In this document: one piece after another, positions 13,001 to 22,700 of the stretch
Layout of the letters: each line of letters opens with the position of its first letter
Position numbering within the stretch: the stretch's first letter is position 1
Source: Agriotes lineatus
Lineage: Eukaryota > Arthropoda > Insecta > Coleoptera > Elateridae
Assembly: GCA_940337035.1 (NCBI GenBank)
Contig: CALNHX010002700.1
Coordinates: forward strand, 106,658-170,657
Length of the DNA stretch: 64,000 nt
Reading direction: 5' to 3'
Notes under the pieces: model-generated
Seen by the model: only the letters and a program-made list of their open reading frames with translations
Database searches by the model: none
What the model was told of the DNA's origin: nothing
Position numbers and translations under genes: made by a program

Positions 13001-16000
13001 AAAGCAATAATACGAGGAGCGTTCAAATATGAATTATAATTTTAATTTTGCGTCAAAAGTCAGAGACATGAACAGAAGTTGTATACATACTATTTAATGG
13101 TTGAGTAGCCACAATTCATTTTTGTTCATTTGGCAAGCATGAGTAAAGTGGAAGTGCATTAAACATTGAACAACGCATTATTAGTAAATTTTATACTAAA
13201 GAAAGTAGCAAACCCAGCGATGGGAGTCTAGAATATTCTTAAAAGAATATTCTGAAGAACGAGAATATTCGGAGGCAGAAAATTCTCTTGTAATAAAGTA
13301 TTGGAAGCAAAAGAATATTCTCATAAACGAGAATATTCTCAATACAAGGACGAGGTGAGTGAGTGGACACAGAAAATTGCTTAGCACAACTGTGGCTATC
13401 AGGGGAATCCCAGTGTTTCTATCTGTAGGGTGTTTGTGTGTTGACTTGTTGATTTGCGATCACATTGTATGCGAATCCCAGTCACTCTGTTTTGTTCATG
13501 CATTTTTGTGCTGTGAGTTGGTGTATCTACTCATTAGTGTATTAACAATAATGCCTAAATTAGCATTATATGGAAGATTTATATGTCAAATTGCTGATAT
13601 CAATTATTATTAATTATTTATGATTTTTTTGAATAATAAAAATCATTGTCGCAAAATATTCTTTAATAATTACAAATTTTCGCTAATTTTGTTAGCTTCA
13701 TCAGTAAATAAATACAAACATAGTTTAGAAAAGGTTTGAGTTGCATATTACAAGTGAATTGTTTTTAATTATTAATAAATCAGTTAAAGGATTATTTTCA
13801 TAGCCCATAATCGGGGCCGCCTACAGGCGCAACCGGAAAGTGGCGCTAAAATGGTACTGAAAAAATCATTCTTTCGTACTAATGGGGAAAAAACAAATAA
13901 ACAAGCAGGCAATTTTACAAACAAATTAATTTGTAATTAATTTTAGCTAATTATAATAATGTGAATTGCACCCAATCTGTTCGATACATTTCCTTGTGCA
14001 ATTTCCAAAGGGAATATTACATATCTACCAGTTTGTAACAGCATTTGTTTTATAACTCTCACCTATATCAATCAAAATCATCTAAGTACACTAGCTTTTA
14101 GCCTGCCACATAGGTGGCCCTATTTTAATTTTTTTTTTTCATTTAAAAAAAATGAATGTAATACAGCAGTGACAAGAAACAAACATTTTAAAAACTGTTC
14201 GAGTGGGTCCGCTGGTTGCACATATTACACATACATTCACAGCTTTGGGCTCATCACTGGTACAGTGGTCCATTGCAACAATCAGCAGAACACCACAGAC
14301 AGATTTCGAGAGCTTACTTGTTCCACTACTATAGCATTTTTTGCTACAATCGCTTGTCCGCTAGAATTTGTCCAATTTAAGACACTTCCGCGACCCTACA
14401 TGGTGGCAAATTTTTATTAGAAAAAGAATTATAGAAGTCGGCTGATGCAAGACATACTAAATGCCGATAGAAAAAGCTTCGCCTGATTATTACAAGACGG
14501 GGTGACAAGTGTGGCTGCGAGTATAGAACCTTCTATGTTCATATGTTACTATGCATAATGGAATTATTTGTTCATGTTGTATTATTTTAACATATTGACA
14601 TGTCTTGACTAGCTTTTGAGCGCACCACATAATTGGTCTTATTCTAATTAAAATATTCTTTTGCATTTTTAAAATTGAATTGTACATAAAAGACTTACAA
14701 AAGAAAATGTTTTTTAATACAGAAAGGACGCTGCAAGAAAACCAATCTTTGCTAGATCGAATTATGGTTAAGAGTCTTCAAAATTATCTACAAAATAGGT
14801 AAAAATATCTTAATGCTGCTAATCATACTGAAACACTTAGTATCAATGCGAATTACGTGAATTTGGAAATTTAAGAAACATTGCGGCTAGTGGGATTCGA
14901 ACTCGCGTTCACTGATAAATGTGTATGCTTATCGTTGCGTTATAAATAACGCAGAGGCGCGTGATCGGTGCCGATGAAAAGATAACGTATAGATGCAGGT
15001 ACACCACACGTTTATATATAGGGATTTATAAAAAGTTCTACTGACTATATAATGATATATTTTTTTTTTATTAGAAATATGTTTTATTATCTTTTTTTCT
15101 GTTCTTATTTTATTTGGTTTATTTTGTTATTTTTACATTTAGTTGTTTCTTTTTAAAACTTTTGAATTAAAAATTTTGGATTTAGTTTTGAATGCCCAGC
15201 TGTCTGAATCCGTAGATAATAAATGTAGAATACATACAGTAATATTAGTATTTTTGTCACACATAACGTTAGTGTACTGAAGGGCACAAAAATGTTGGCT
15301 TGCCTACAATAAAAGTTGTCCTAGTTACGGCCCTGCCCATAATTAATATAAAACTTGCCAGGTTTAAACATTCTGAAGGCAGGAATGCGAAAGAATAATT
15401 CTTGAAAATATACTCAAGATTTTTATTTGTTTGGACATATAGTTTTTAAGAAAAAAATATTTCTCATGAAGAAGTCATTGCAACTGTTCGGGAATGGGTG
15501 TCAGCAGCCAAAATAATTTTTTTGTCGTGGAATACAGAAACTACTGAATAGATGGCACCAGTTCATTCATAGGGATGAAAATTACGTAGAAAAATTACAT
15601 GATATACATTAGAGTATTTGTGTAAACTAATAACAAAACTATAGAATTGGACATGTAAGTTACCCTACCAACTTTTTTAAAACTTTTTTGTTACAGTGAA
15701 TTAAATATTTTGAGATTTGTTAAAAACTCTGAAGTAGCAATATTCAAAAACTGCTGAAACCTGCATATTTAATTTTCCGCAGTGCCACGTCTTAAGTCTT
15801 CAAAAATAATTTAGACCGAAAGGAAATGACGATCTGTCTGTACCTCAATAAATGGCGAAACTCTCATCAAGGCACCCTAATACATGCTGCTGCAGTACTT
15901 CTGTCTGCTCATTATTAATTTCTATTCCAGGACTCGAGGCTATGGAACAGGTTGGGGGCGACACTAGCCAACGGCAGCAGGGCCGAAGAGGCCGTGGAGG

Positions 16001-16342
16001 CATACCATCGGGCCCTGAACCTGGCGCCCGGCTTCATCCGTGCACGCTACAACGTCGGCATTACCTGCATCAACCTGGGGGCTTACAAGTGAGTTGAAAT
16101 GCACTCTGTAGCTCGGGTTTAATGTCAGTCTTTGCAGGGAGGCAGCCGAGCACTTCCTGATGGCCTTGAACCAGCAGGCCCGCGGCCACGACGCCGCCAC
16201 TTCCAAAGCCCACATGTCCGACACCATATGGGCCACGATGCGCATGTGCGTGTCGCTGATGAACCGCCCTGAGCTGCGCAGCGCCATCGACAACCGGGAT
16301 CTGGACGCCCTCAATCAGGCCTTCCAGATACATGAAGACTGA
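4051..16342 (+). CDS. PEX5: PEX5, peroxisomal targeting signal 1 receptor (3' part, three exons)
   Basis: PEX5 binds the C-terminal SKL-type signal of matrix proteins in the cytosol through its TPR domain and carries them to the peroxisomal docking complex. Visible exons: 4051-4209 (53 codons), 15931-16088 and 16138-16342 with stop TGA; all junctions are GT-AG and the phases match. The translation runs through the last TPR repeats: YEVQCGLGVLFNLSGEYDKA, then LWNRLGATLANGSRAEEAVE, then RARYNVGITCINLGAYKEAA, and ends in the helical C-terminal bundle (DALNQAFQIHED). These are near-diagnostic for PEX5. The N-terminal half with WxxxF motifs and the first TPRs must be encoded left of the window; the exact acceptor of the first visible exon is a little uncertain (CAG at 4048-4050 chosen). 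The 11,721-bp intron between the first two visible exons is filled with LINE and MITE debris, while the next intron is 49 bp. It converges on RanBP3. Confidence 0.95.
4346..4590. repeat. Foldback element with internal direct repeat
   Basis: The ends TTTTTTCGTACACTAGCAT (about 4345) and its complement at 4571-4590 are inverted. Inside, a unit of about 32 bp containing GGTATTCGTACGGCAAAGTAG occurs twice in tandem (about 4412-4476). It lies in the long PEX5 intron just after the exon. Probably a small non-autonomous DNA transposon; no target duplication could be fixed. Confidence 0.45.
4591..5689. other. Intronic DNA with small inverted repeats only
   Basis: No coding similarity recognised. Minor structure: an inverted pair containing TTATTCGCAACCA (about 5021-5034) and TGGTTGCGAATAA (about 5247-5260), and repeated GCGGGAAGT-type motifs near 5085-5145. 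These may be old MITE ends. Confidence 0.4.
5690..6402. mobile_element. Foldback MITE of the shared-core family with internal 280-bp tandem duplication
   Basis: Two hairpins lie head-to-tail: unit 5764-6043 and unit 6044 to about 6300 share the direct sequence from AAATGTGGTACTTTTATCA through the hairpin. Each hairpin contains the palindromic core (GTCTATGTCAAATTCGAGGTT and its complement around a TTTTGCGTCAG centre), bounded by GTTGGTGACACTG arms. The outer ends (TTTATCGCATTT near 5712 and TAATATTTTACATTTC ending about 6402) match those of the copies at 47.6-48.0 kb. Non-coding, in the PEX5 intron. Confidence 0.75.
6659..6837. mobile_element. 179-bp TA-target MITE inserted in the LINE
   Basis: Terminal inverted repeats run TACTCCATTTACTTGACATC...GATGTCAAGTAAATGGAGTA, about 30 bp each, flanked by TA on both sides (6657-6658, 6838-6839). 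Deleting the element and one TA brings together the two LINE coding blocks on the minus strand (KIKIAQR and MLGISLRD), which proves insertion. Tc1/mariner-type target preference; no coding capacity. Confidence 0.8.
7298..7972. mobile_element. MITE copy interrupted by a second element
   Basis: Bases 7298-7419 plus 7790-7972 match, in the same order, the uninterrupted copy at 21.07-21.39 kb (ACTGTCGGTTCCTTTGATGT, TGACCTTGAACGGCTCCTGG, GTTACTGTCCCAGGCACTCT, ATCTCTACTTGTTTGATGTA). It separates two coding blocks of the 6.4-8.6 kb LINE. A run of 12 G residues lies at about 7361. Non-coding. Confidence 0.75.
7420..7789. mobile_element. 370-bp TIR element with 9-bp target duplication, nested in a MITE
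   Basis: Ends carry CTGTATATAG and TTACTAAGAGTTGGGCAAAC in inverted orientation (7426 onward and up to 7783). ATCACATAT occurs on both sides (7411-7419 and 7790-7798), and only once at the corresponding site of the uninterrupted MITE copy near 21210. A 9-bp duplication points to the Mutator superfamily, although 8 bp cannot be fully excluded. No coding capacity. Confidence 0.8.
8641..9193. other. Intronic DNA without recognisable content
   Basis: No convincing coding frame or repeat end. The left part may be diverged 5' sequence of the neighbouring LINE. Confidence 0.4.
9194..9810 (+). mobile_element. Internally deleted RTE-like LINE: ORF1-like start fused to ORF2 end
   Basis: An ATG at 9194 opens a highly charged, low-complexity frame (MDGEDNFRKSRKTCRAP..., Lys/Glu-rich) that shifts frame near 9353 and ends around 9470. 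The next block, from YGSESW near 9485 through RCLRGILKVWWPEIISNEEL, IKRKKYGWLGHAT and CKRILKWNQGG to about 9806, is the classic C-terminal region of RTE-type ORF2. The endonuclease and RT between them are missing, so a large internal deletion is inferred. It lies in the PEX5 intron. Confidence 0.65.
9860..11100 (-). mobile_element. RTE-like LINE remnant, reverse transcriptase part
   Basis: Minus-strand blocks in order: a linker with KKLSEMKNSKILFNECRSKG (10.95 kb), LTLIFVDYEKAFDSVDN (RT palm motif A, 10.64 kb), IERGVRQGDTISPKLFNTVL (motif B, 10.45 kb), a weak palm-C region, ERIYIDDTRVEENTSFKYLG (10.18 kb) and a C-terminal MLGISLR-type block near 9970. Several frames are needed; it is inactive. 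A separate 3' fragment lies at 12.3-12.6 kb. Confidence 0.75.
11528..11702. repeat. Hairpin element with perfect 41-bp arms
   Basis: The arms 11528-11568 and 11662-11702 are exact reverse complements (AAAAAGACCGTTTTTCAAAT at the left end), with a 93-bp loop of higher GC. No coding capacity. Possibly a very short MITE. Confidence 0.7.
11703..12295. other. Unassigned intronic stretch
   Basis: A 63-residue minus-strand open frame at 11982-11791 (rich in Ser/Glu near its start) is visible, but I recognise no family and would not call it a gene. The rest is AT-rich. Confidence 0.35.
12296..12627 (-). mobile_element. 3' end of an RTE-like LINE
   Basis: The minus-strand frame 12560-12363 reads EYRKRVDDVARRLKWQWAGH, then TRIKDNRWTKKVTGWRP, RSPNRSRIKWKQ, the conserved tail of RTE-type ORF2. 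It is followed by a TCATCATCTTCATCATCATG triplet tract (about 12292-12311), the usual 3' terminus. 5'-truncated copy in the PEX5 intron. Confidence 0.75.
13011..13400 (+). pseudogene. Possible mariner-like element 5' end, decayed
   Basis: TACGAGGAGCGTTCAAAT at 13011 resembles a mariner terminal repeat. About 110 bp later an ATG (13140) opens MSKVEVH, then, after a stop, IEQRIISKFYTKESSKPSDG, reminiscent of the N-terminal helix-turn-helix of mariner transposases. The rest has no catalytic motifs, and GAATATTCT-type inverted repeats disrupt it. Weak evidence. Confidence 0.35.
13401..15930. other. Long unassigned part of the PEX5 intron
   Basis: AT-rich; no exon-like or transposase-like translation found. 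One tRNA-like B-box occurs (separate entry). Ends at the polypyrimidine tract and CAG acceptor before 15931. Confidence 0.45.
14880..14946 (-). repeat. tRNA-like relic (B-box motif)
   Basis: The complement contains GAGTTCGAATCCCAC, a good pol III B box and T-arm, preceded by a stretch that can form an imperfect anticodon stem. The acceptor ends do not pair well. Probably a SINE head or a decayed tRNA rather than a functional gene. Confidence 0.3.
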
Positions 16343-16419
16343 GGGTTGGTTGTGCAACAATTTAGATAGGCCATTCGTTGACATGTTACTTTTAATTGTA
16401 TGTAGTTTTGTACAGGGGG

Positions 16420-16425
16420 AATAAA
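16420..16425 (+). promoter_or_regulatory. PEX5 polyadenylation signal
   Basis: AATAAA lies 78 bp after the PEX5 stop codon, followed by a T-rich stretch. Confidence 0.6.
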
Positions 16426-16483
16426 CAAATATATTTGATTCGTCTAGAGACTATGTGAGCAGATAGATGCGGCTTCATACAAT

Positions 16484-16489
16484 TTTATT
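16484..16489 (-). promoter_or_regulatory. Candidate RanBP3 polyadenylation signal
   Basis: TTTATT on the plus strand is AATAAA on the minus strand, 219 bp beyond the RanBP3 stop. It lies only about 60 bp from the PEX5 signal, so the convergent 3' ends may overlap or nearly touch. Confidence 0.5.
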
Positions 16490-16707
16490 GCCTTATGTAT
16501 AAAATTTATAACATAAATTTAACAATACCGTACCAAAAAGCAAACGCTGTAACCGATCGTTATATTTGTGGCATACGTTTGTACATTCCAAGTATTTACT
16601 TAACACGTGGTGAACTATCTATTGTCCATATGTAGGTGGTGAACGGAACTAATACCTATGACAGGCATTGTAACACAAACACAGCTACAGAAATGGCTGA
16701 AGCTGCA

Positions 16708-19700
16708 TCAATTAGTGATCTCTGAACTCCCTGCCACCTTCTTCAGATCTGGTTCTGAGCTGGTATCTGTGCTTGCTGACTTGGAACTCTTCTGCCGCTC
16801 GATTTCCTTCTTTACGCGCACTTCTAAGTGCTTTTGCAGGTGCTTGACGTCTTCTGGACTACCCTGAAAATACACAATGGTACAATTATTATGGTTCAAC
16901 GTGACAGAAGCATGTTGGTTACGTTTTCCTAAACAAATACACCAAATTGGAGTGCCAAAATTATTAGTCTCTCCCCAGTTTTTAAATGAGACTATTGTAT
17001 AAAAACTTGTGTATATGAACATCAACTTTTAAATCACCCAAATCAACATGTAACAACCACATACCGGGTGGTTGGTCATACCTCTGAACATAGGCAATTT
17101 ACATCGCTTATCACGGTTATGCATATTCCTGCTCACCAATTTTATGGAAAAAAATGGTAGTGGTACTAAATTAAAGAGAATAATTTTCCACGTCGTTTAG
17201 TATTAAAATAATAATTTTAAAATTTAGATATTCCCAAATATGACTGAGCAGCCATGTAACATAGCAACATAGTCGGTTTTATTATTTGCGCAACGAGATA
17301 TTCATGTTATATATTTGGCTGAAATGTAGTGTTGATGACACTGACAGTCTATGTCAAATTTGAGGTTAGCAGATTAGGTTTTGTTTGTCATTTGACACAT
17401 TTTTTTTTACTGGCTTAAAACCTAACCTACTAACCTCAAAATTGACAGTGTCAATACACTTCAGCACTGATGGAATCTTCCCCGCTCTACTGCAGCGGGG
17501 AATAGACCTTCTGGCACCAATCCTAATTAAGATCTTTCGCTTATGTCTAGCGGGAAACTACTTGCCACTGGCGTGGAGACCGATCAAGGTCGTCTTCATT
17601 CCCAAACCAGGGCGAGCATTGTACACCCTGCCAAAGGCATATAGACCGATTAGCCTAATGTCTTTCTGTCTAAAGACTATGGAAAAACTGGTAGACAGGC
17701 ACATACGAGATGGGGCCTTGAAAGACAATCCCATACATCGTAGCCAATATGCATACCAACCAGGAAAATCATGTGAATCGGCACTTCACAACCTACTCAG
17801 TAGGGTAGAAGTGTCAACAACCAACAAGGAAATAGCTCTAGCTGCTTTCTTGGACATAGAGGGAGCATTTGATAATACCTCCTTCAAATCAATAATGACT
17901 ACAACCCTAAGACATGGCGTTGACGACATCACAAACAGATGGATAAAAACCATGTTAGAGGGACGGCAGATACAGACCGATTTGAGAGAAGAATCCCTCA
18001 AGGTACGTGCTGTCAGAGGTTGTCCACGAGGGGGTGTTCTATCCCCACTACTGTGGAACATGGTAGTAAACGACCTCCTGCAGACACTCAATGATGAAGG
18101 GTTCTACACCCAAGGTTATGCAGATGACATAGTCATTCTCATAAGGGGCAAGTATCCAACCATCATTGCGGCCCTCATGCAAAGGGCACTGAACATCACT
18201 CAGGTCAGGGATGGTGTAATAGGGAAAACCTCAAGGTAAACCCTAGCAAAACATCTATAATACCTTTCACTAAGAAAAGAAATGTAGAGGCTTTCAACAA
18301 CCTCACAATCTTTGGTAAAAGAATCCAGGTCGACCAGGAAGTTAAATATCTGGGTATTACCCTAGATGCAAAACTAAACTGGAATGCACATTTAGATAAA
18401 ATAGCAAACAAAGCAAAAGTGGCTGTTATGATGGGTAGACACATGTTTGGTAAAACATGGGGACTGAAACCAATGATGGTTCATTGGTACTACATAACAG
18501 TGGAACAAAAAACAGTGATGAAAAAATTATCCAGGATACAGAGACTGGCTTGTCTGTGCCTCTGTGGAGTTATGACTAGCACTCCAACAGCATCTATGGA
18601 AGCTCTCTTGGGACTAACACCTCTAGACATATATCTAAAAGGGGAAGCCCAGATTGGAGATACAGAATGAAAATCACCGGAAACTGGAACACCAACCAGG
18701 AACGGTGCGGACACAAACGGATACAGGAAGTGGGTGAAGGTAACCCCATCTTAAAAATGGGCTCAGACTACAGGTTATGTCAGGAAGAGGAGGAGACAGC
18801 CTCACACATAATCTTCGACTGTCCAGCGTTACTCCGCAAAAGACAGCAACTTTTCGGGGGAACTCCACATGGAGCAGCTCTCACACACGAGCACCTCGTA
18901 AAAAACATCCTACAACTCGTTGAAGGTGCAGATCTATTTTAATAGGGTCAGGGGGGGCACAAAAGACCACAGAGTCGAAGTGCAAAACTGGGCTCTCTAC
19001 TAACACATCAAAATCCCTACTTTTAATCAATCAATCACTGCCAAACGTATAACATGAATATCTTGTTGCACAGATAATTTAAAAAAAAACGTTGCTATGT
19101 TACATGACTAAAGATACAGTTGATCCTTTGTAATTTTTAACATTGCCTTTTCCCTATGTATGACACTTCCGTTTACACACTGTATAAATTGCATTAATCA
19201 CAAAACAAACATAAAAACAATAATCAAATGGAAGACAAACACAAAATTATCAAAGACCAAGAGGAAATGACTAATGTGTTGCTAGAATATAAAACCAGCA
19301 TTTTTAAAGATCATGAAAAATTAGTTAAAATAATGCGGGAAAATAAATAGATTTTTATGAATATGTCAACCGAAGGTAAAGAACATGAATATCTCCTATG
19401 GTGCATACATTATTTTATCTACTAGCATATGAGTAAAAATAGTATGAAATTTCAAAATGTCATGTCATTTAAAATTAGAATATGTAAGTAACATCCAAGG
19501 ATTGCCTCATTGTACGGTTGCTAAGACGTTAATTGTAGTTGCTTTGTTACCATGAGTTTGAGGGAGAAATAATTTGACTGACAAGTCTCTTGGGAGTTAT
19601 GAGTAGCTTTTCATATTTTGTTTCTATGACGAAAATGTTCAATATCATGTTGCTAGTAGATAATAGTATATTATATCATGAGGGACTAAAGTGCACCATT

Positions 19701-22700
19701 TAATCCCGCGAGTGGAGTTTGTTGCCTCGAGGGCAAAGACCGAGGGCAACATCCACTCAAGGGAGTTACGCACTTTAGTCCTGAGGTATATACGCTATTT
19801 TTGCACTTTTGGGAACATTATCATCAAACATTTCCAAAATTTGGAATCTGTCAATTTGGAAACTGACAATTACAATTTTTGAAAAACTGAAATGCAGCAG
19901 GCCCTGGGTAGCCTGAATCAGTTGGCAGTATTGAAGTGTATTGTCAGTATATGTCAAATTCGAGATTTGCAAGTTAAGTTTTGCATCAGTGTGTGTCAAA
20001 TGACACACAAAACCTAATCTACTACCCTCGTGTGTACATAAATTTACCATAGTTACGGTATCATTTTTACTTTAGTCCCTAGGGATTAAATGAGCTAGAG
20101 TCCTCCCAACGTAAGATAGGGACAGGCACGTCACAGTTCGGCTGCGCGGATTTTTGTTACGTCACGCGCCTCAAGAATTGGCAGTGGCGTACACGGATAC
20201 AAGTGAACTCATCGTGTATCCTAATCTGCAATTAAATAAACCGGCCAACTCATCACCGGTAATTCCAGGTCATTTCAAAACTATCTTGTAGAGATAGGTG
20301 AATTCGTCACTAACCACCGGCTTTGATATAATCCCTTGTCTAATGGGTCTACAGCAATATTATTATAAATTATGTATAAATTATGTATGAATAATAGAAT
20401 GCTTACCGGTAATTTGCAAGAGGTATTTGCAGCCCGTTTTCACCTTCACGCTGCATAAACTTAATTACGTTATTAATAATTTTGCGCCCTTGACTTTTAA
20501 TCGTCTTTCCCTTAACACCAATTTTTTTTGTCGACATCTTTAATAACATGAAACACAAATGAGAACAACTAAACCCCCTGGTAACAGGACGCCTATTTAA
20601 GAACGTGCCGTTGCTAAGTAACCATGGCGCATCGGGATAATCGCCAAACCACTGCGCACCCTGGCAATGATGACGTGCCTGTCCCTATCTTACGTTGGGT
20701 GGACTCTACTTTAGTCCCTGTTTACGGGAACTAAAGTATCAACGTTAGTCCCGAAAGTGCAAAAACAAAATTATTAGCGACTAAGAAAGAATAATTGAAC
20801 TGCAGAGAGAGAGAGAAAGTAGAAGCTTTGGAGTAATTGGGTATTGATAAAACGTCGTATGTATACACCGTTCAGTAGTTATTTTCCCGGTAGGTAGACA
20901 TGGAATTTTGTTTTTATGTTTAATAAAATTAAAACTCCCTAGAATCTCTTTCTGACACTTTTTCAGAATCAGCTGTTATGTATAGGAGGCTCACGAAAGT
21001 GTCTAATTTAACATTTTGAGGTTAACCGTGTAATGTTGCCAGTGCTTTCATACATTGTTTGCCACTAGGCATAATCAGCGTACATAAATCAAACAAGTAG
21101 AGACACTCACTGTCGGTTCCTTTGATGTCAAAATACCAATTTGGATGACCTTGAACGGCTCCTGGGGGGTACTTTCCGATGGTACTAACAGATGGCGCCA
21201 CTACTTTATCACATATGATTGGTAGCAGAGCTAGTAACTGGGCTCTGATTGGTAAAACTTTGTGCTGCCATCTGATAGTCCAGCTTAGAAATACCCCCCC
21301 GAGTTACTGTCCCAGGCACTCTAGACAGGTTTCAACATTTGGCATGAATATCTCTACTTGTTTGATGTATGTACGTTGGCATAATATGTATGGACATCGA
21401 CGTCATGGATATCTGTCAACAAATTGTCATTTATACTAAAGCAAATATGCCGAAAGTCATTAAAGGTGACACAAAACTACAAATTACAAAGGCCTACAGG
21501 CATTATAAAGCCGACAGGCCAGACCTCAGCGAAACTGAAATCTTTGCCCGGCTTAGTAACCTTTGGGATGTAAGTATTTATGCATAAAACTTAACTGTTG
21601 GTTTAATTTTGAGCTTTGCACTGTTTTAGGTGTCTGAAAGAACTATTAGAAATATTAGTGGGCGGAACAATTTTGAAATTAAACCTTTTAGCCCACGACC
21701 TAAAAGTGATACATACTATAAAAATTTTGCATTTCGGGAAGATTTGCAACGACAGATTTGGAATTATCACTTGAATAATGATTATTTTACTTTGGCTAGA
21801 CCATATATATAATACACATATATTGCTAGTAGGGTCTGGAAACGTCAGAAAACATTACGGCGCCGACATAGTCTCACTTAGAGTATAACGCGTCTCGTGC
21901 GCATGCGTGAGAATTCAAACTCCGCCTTTAGAAGCGAATTTTAAACTTGACCACTTCCCCATTGGCCGGACGACGCCGCCGCGCTTGCACGCAGCTCACC
22001 ATTATACATTGAAGAGTTGGTTGTCTGTCTCACTTCCTTGGTAAGTTTCTCACTCATAGTCGCTAGCAATATAGTAAGTATTAGATATATGGGCTAGACT
22101 ATTAAAGGACGCGCGTCAAAACATGCCTATAGTGTGGCCTGCGAGGTCTTGTGACTTAACTCCCTGTGATTTTTTTCTGTGGCCATATTTTAAAAATTCC
22201 ATTTTCAACTTCCACTGGACAATATTCAGCAACTTCAACAAAAAAATAGTGGAAAATTTGAAGAAATCAATAATAATGCCGTAATATTAAGATTTGTGAA
22301 TAGAACGAGTTAAGGAGTTTACTTTCATAGGAACATTAATCTCTGAAAACTTAAATTACACACAAGAAATTAAATCAAGGTTAATAAAAGCATCGAGATG
22401 TGCGGGCGCGTTAAATAGTATAATTTCCTCAAAACAAATGTCGCGAAATGCAAAACTAGAACTTATAAGACTGTAATTCGACCCAAAGCTACGTATGCAT
22501 GTGGAACATGGACGATAAATGTGGCATATCAAGACATGATAAGTAGGTGGGAGAGAAAAATGCTGCGAAAAATTTTGGAGGAATTGGACGGAAGATGGTT
22601 GAAGAAGACTTACAACGAAGGGGTACAAGAGAAGTATGGGGAGACAAGTATAGTGGAGTACTTGAAATCTGAGAATGGCTTGGTAACGATTCCGTCCATG

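Noticed and set aside
15964..16384. Two minus-strand open frames of over 100 codons
   Set aside because: Antisense shadows of the GC-rich PEX5 exons.
20808..20820. GAGAGAGAGA tract
   Set aside because: Short microsatellite without further structure.
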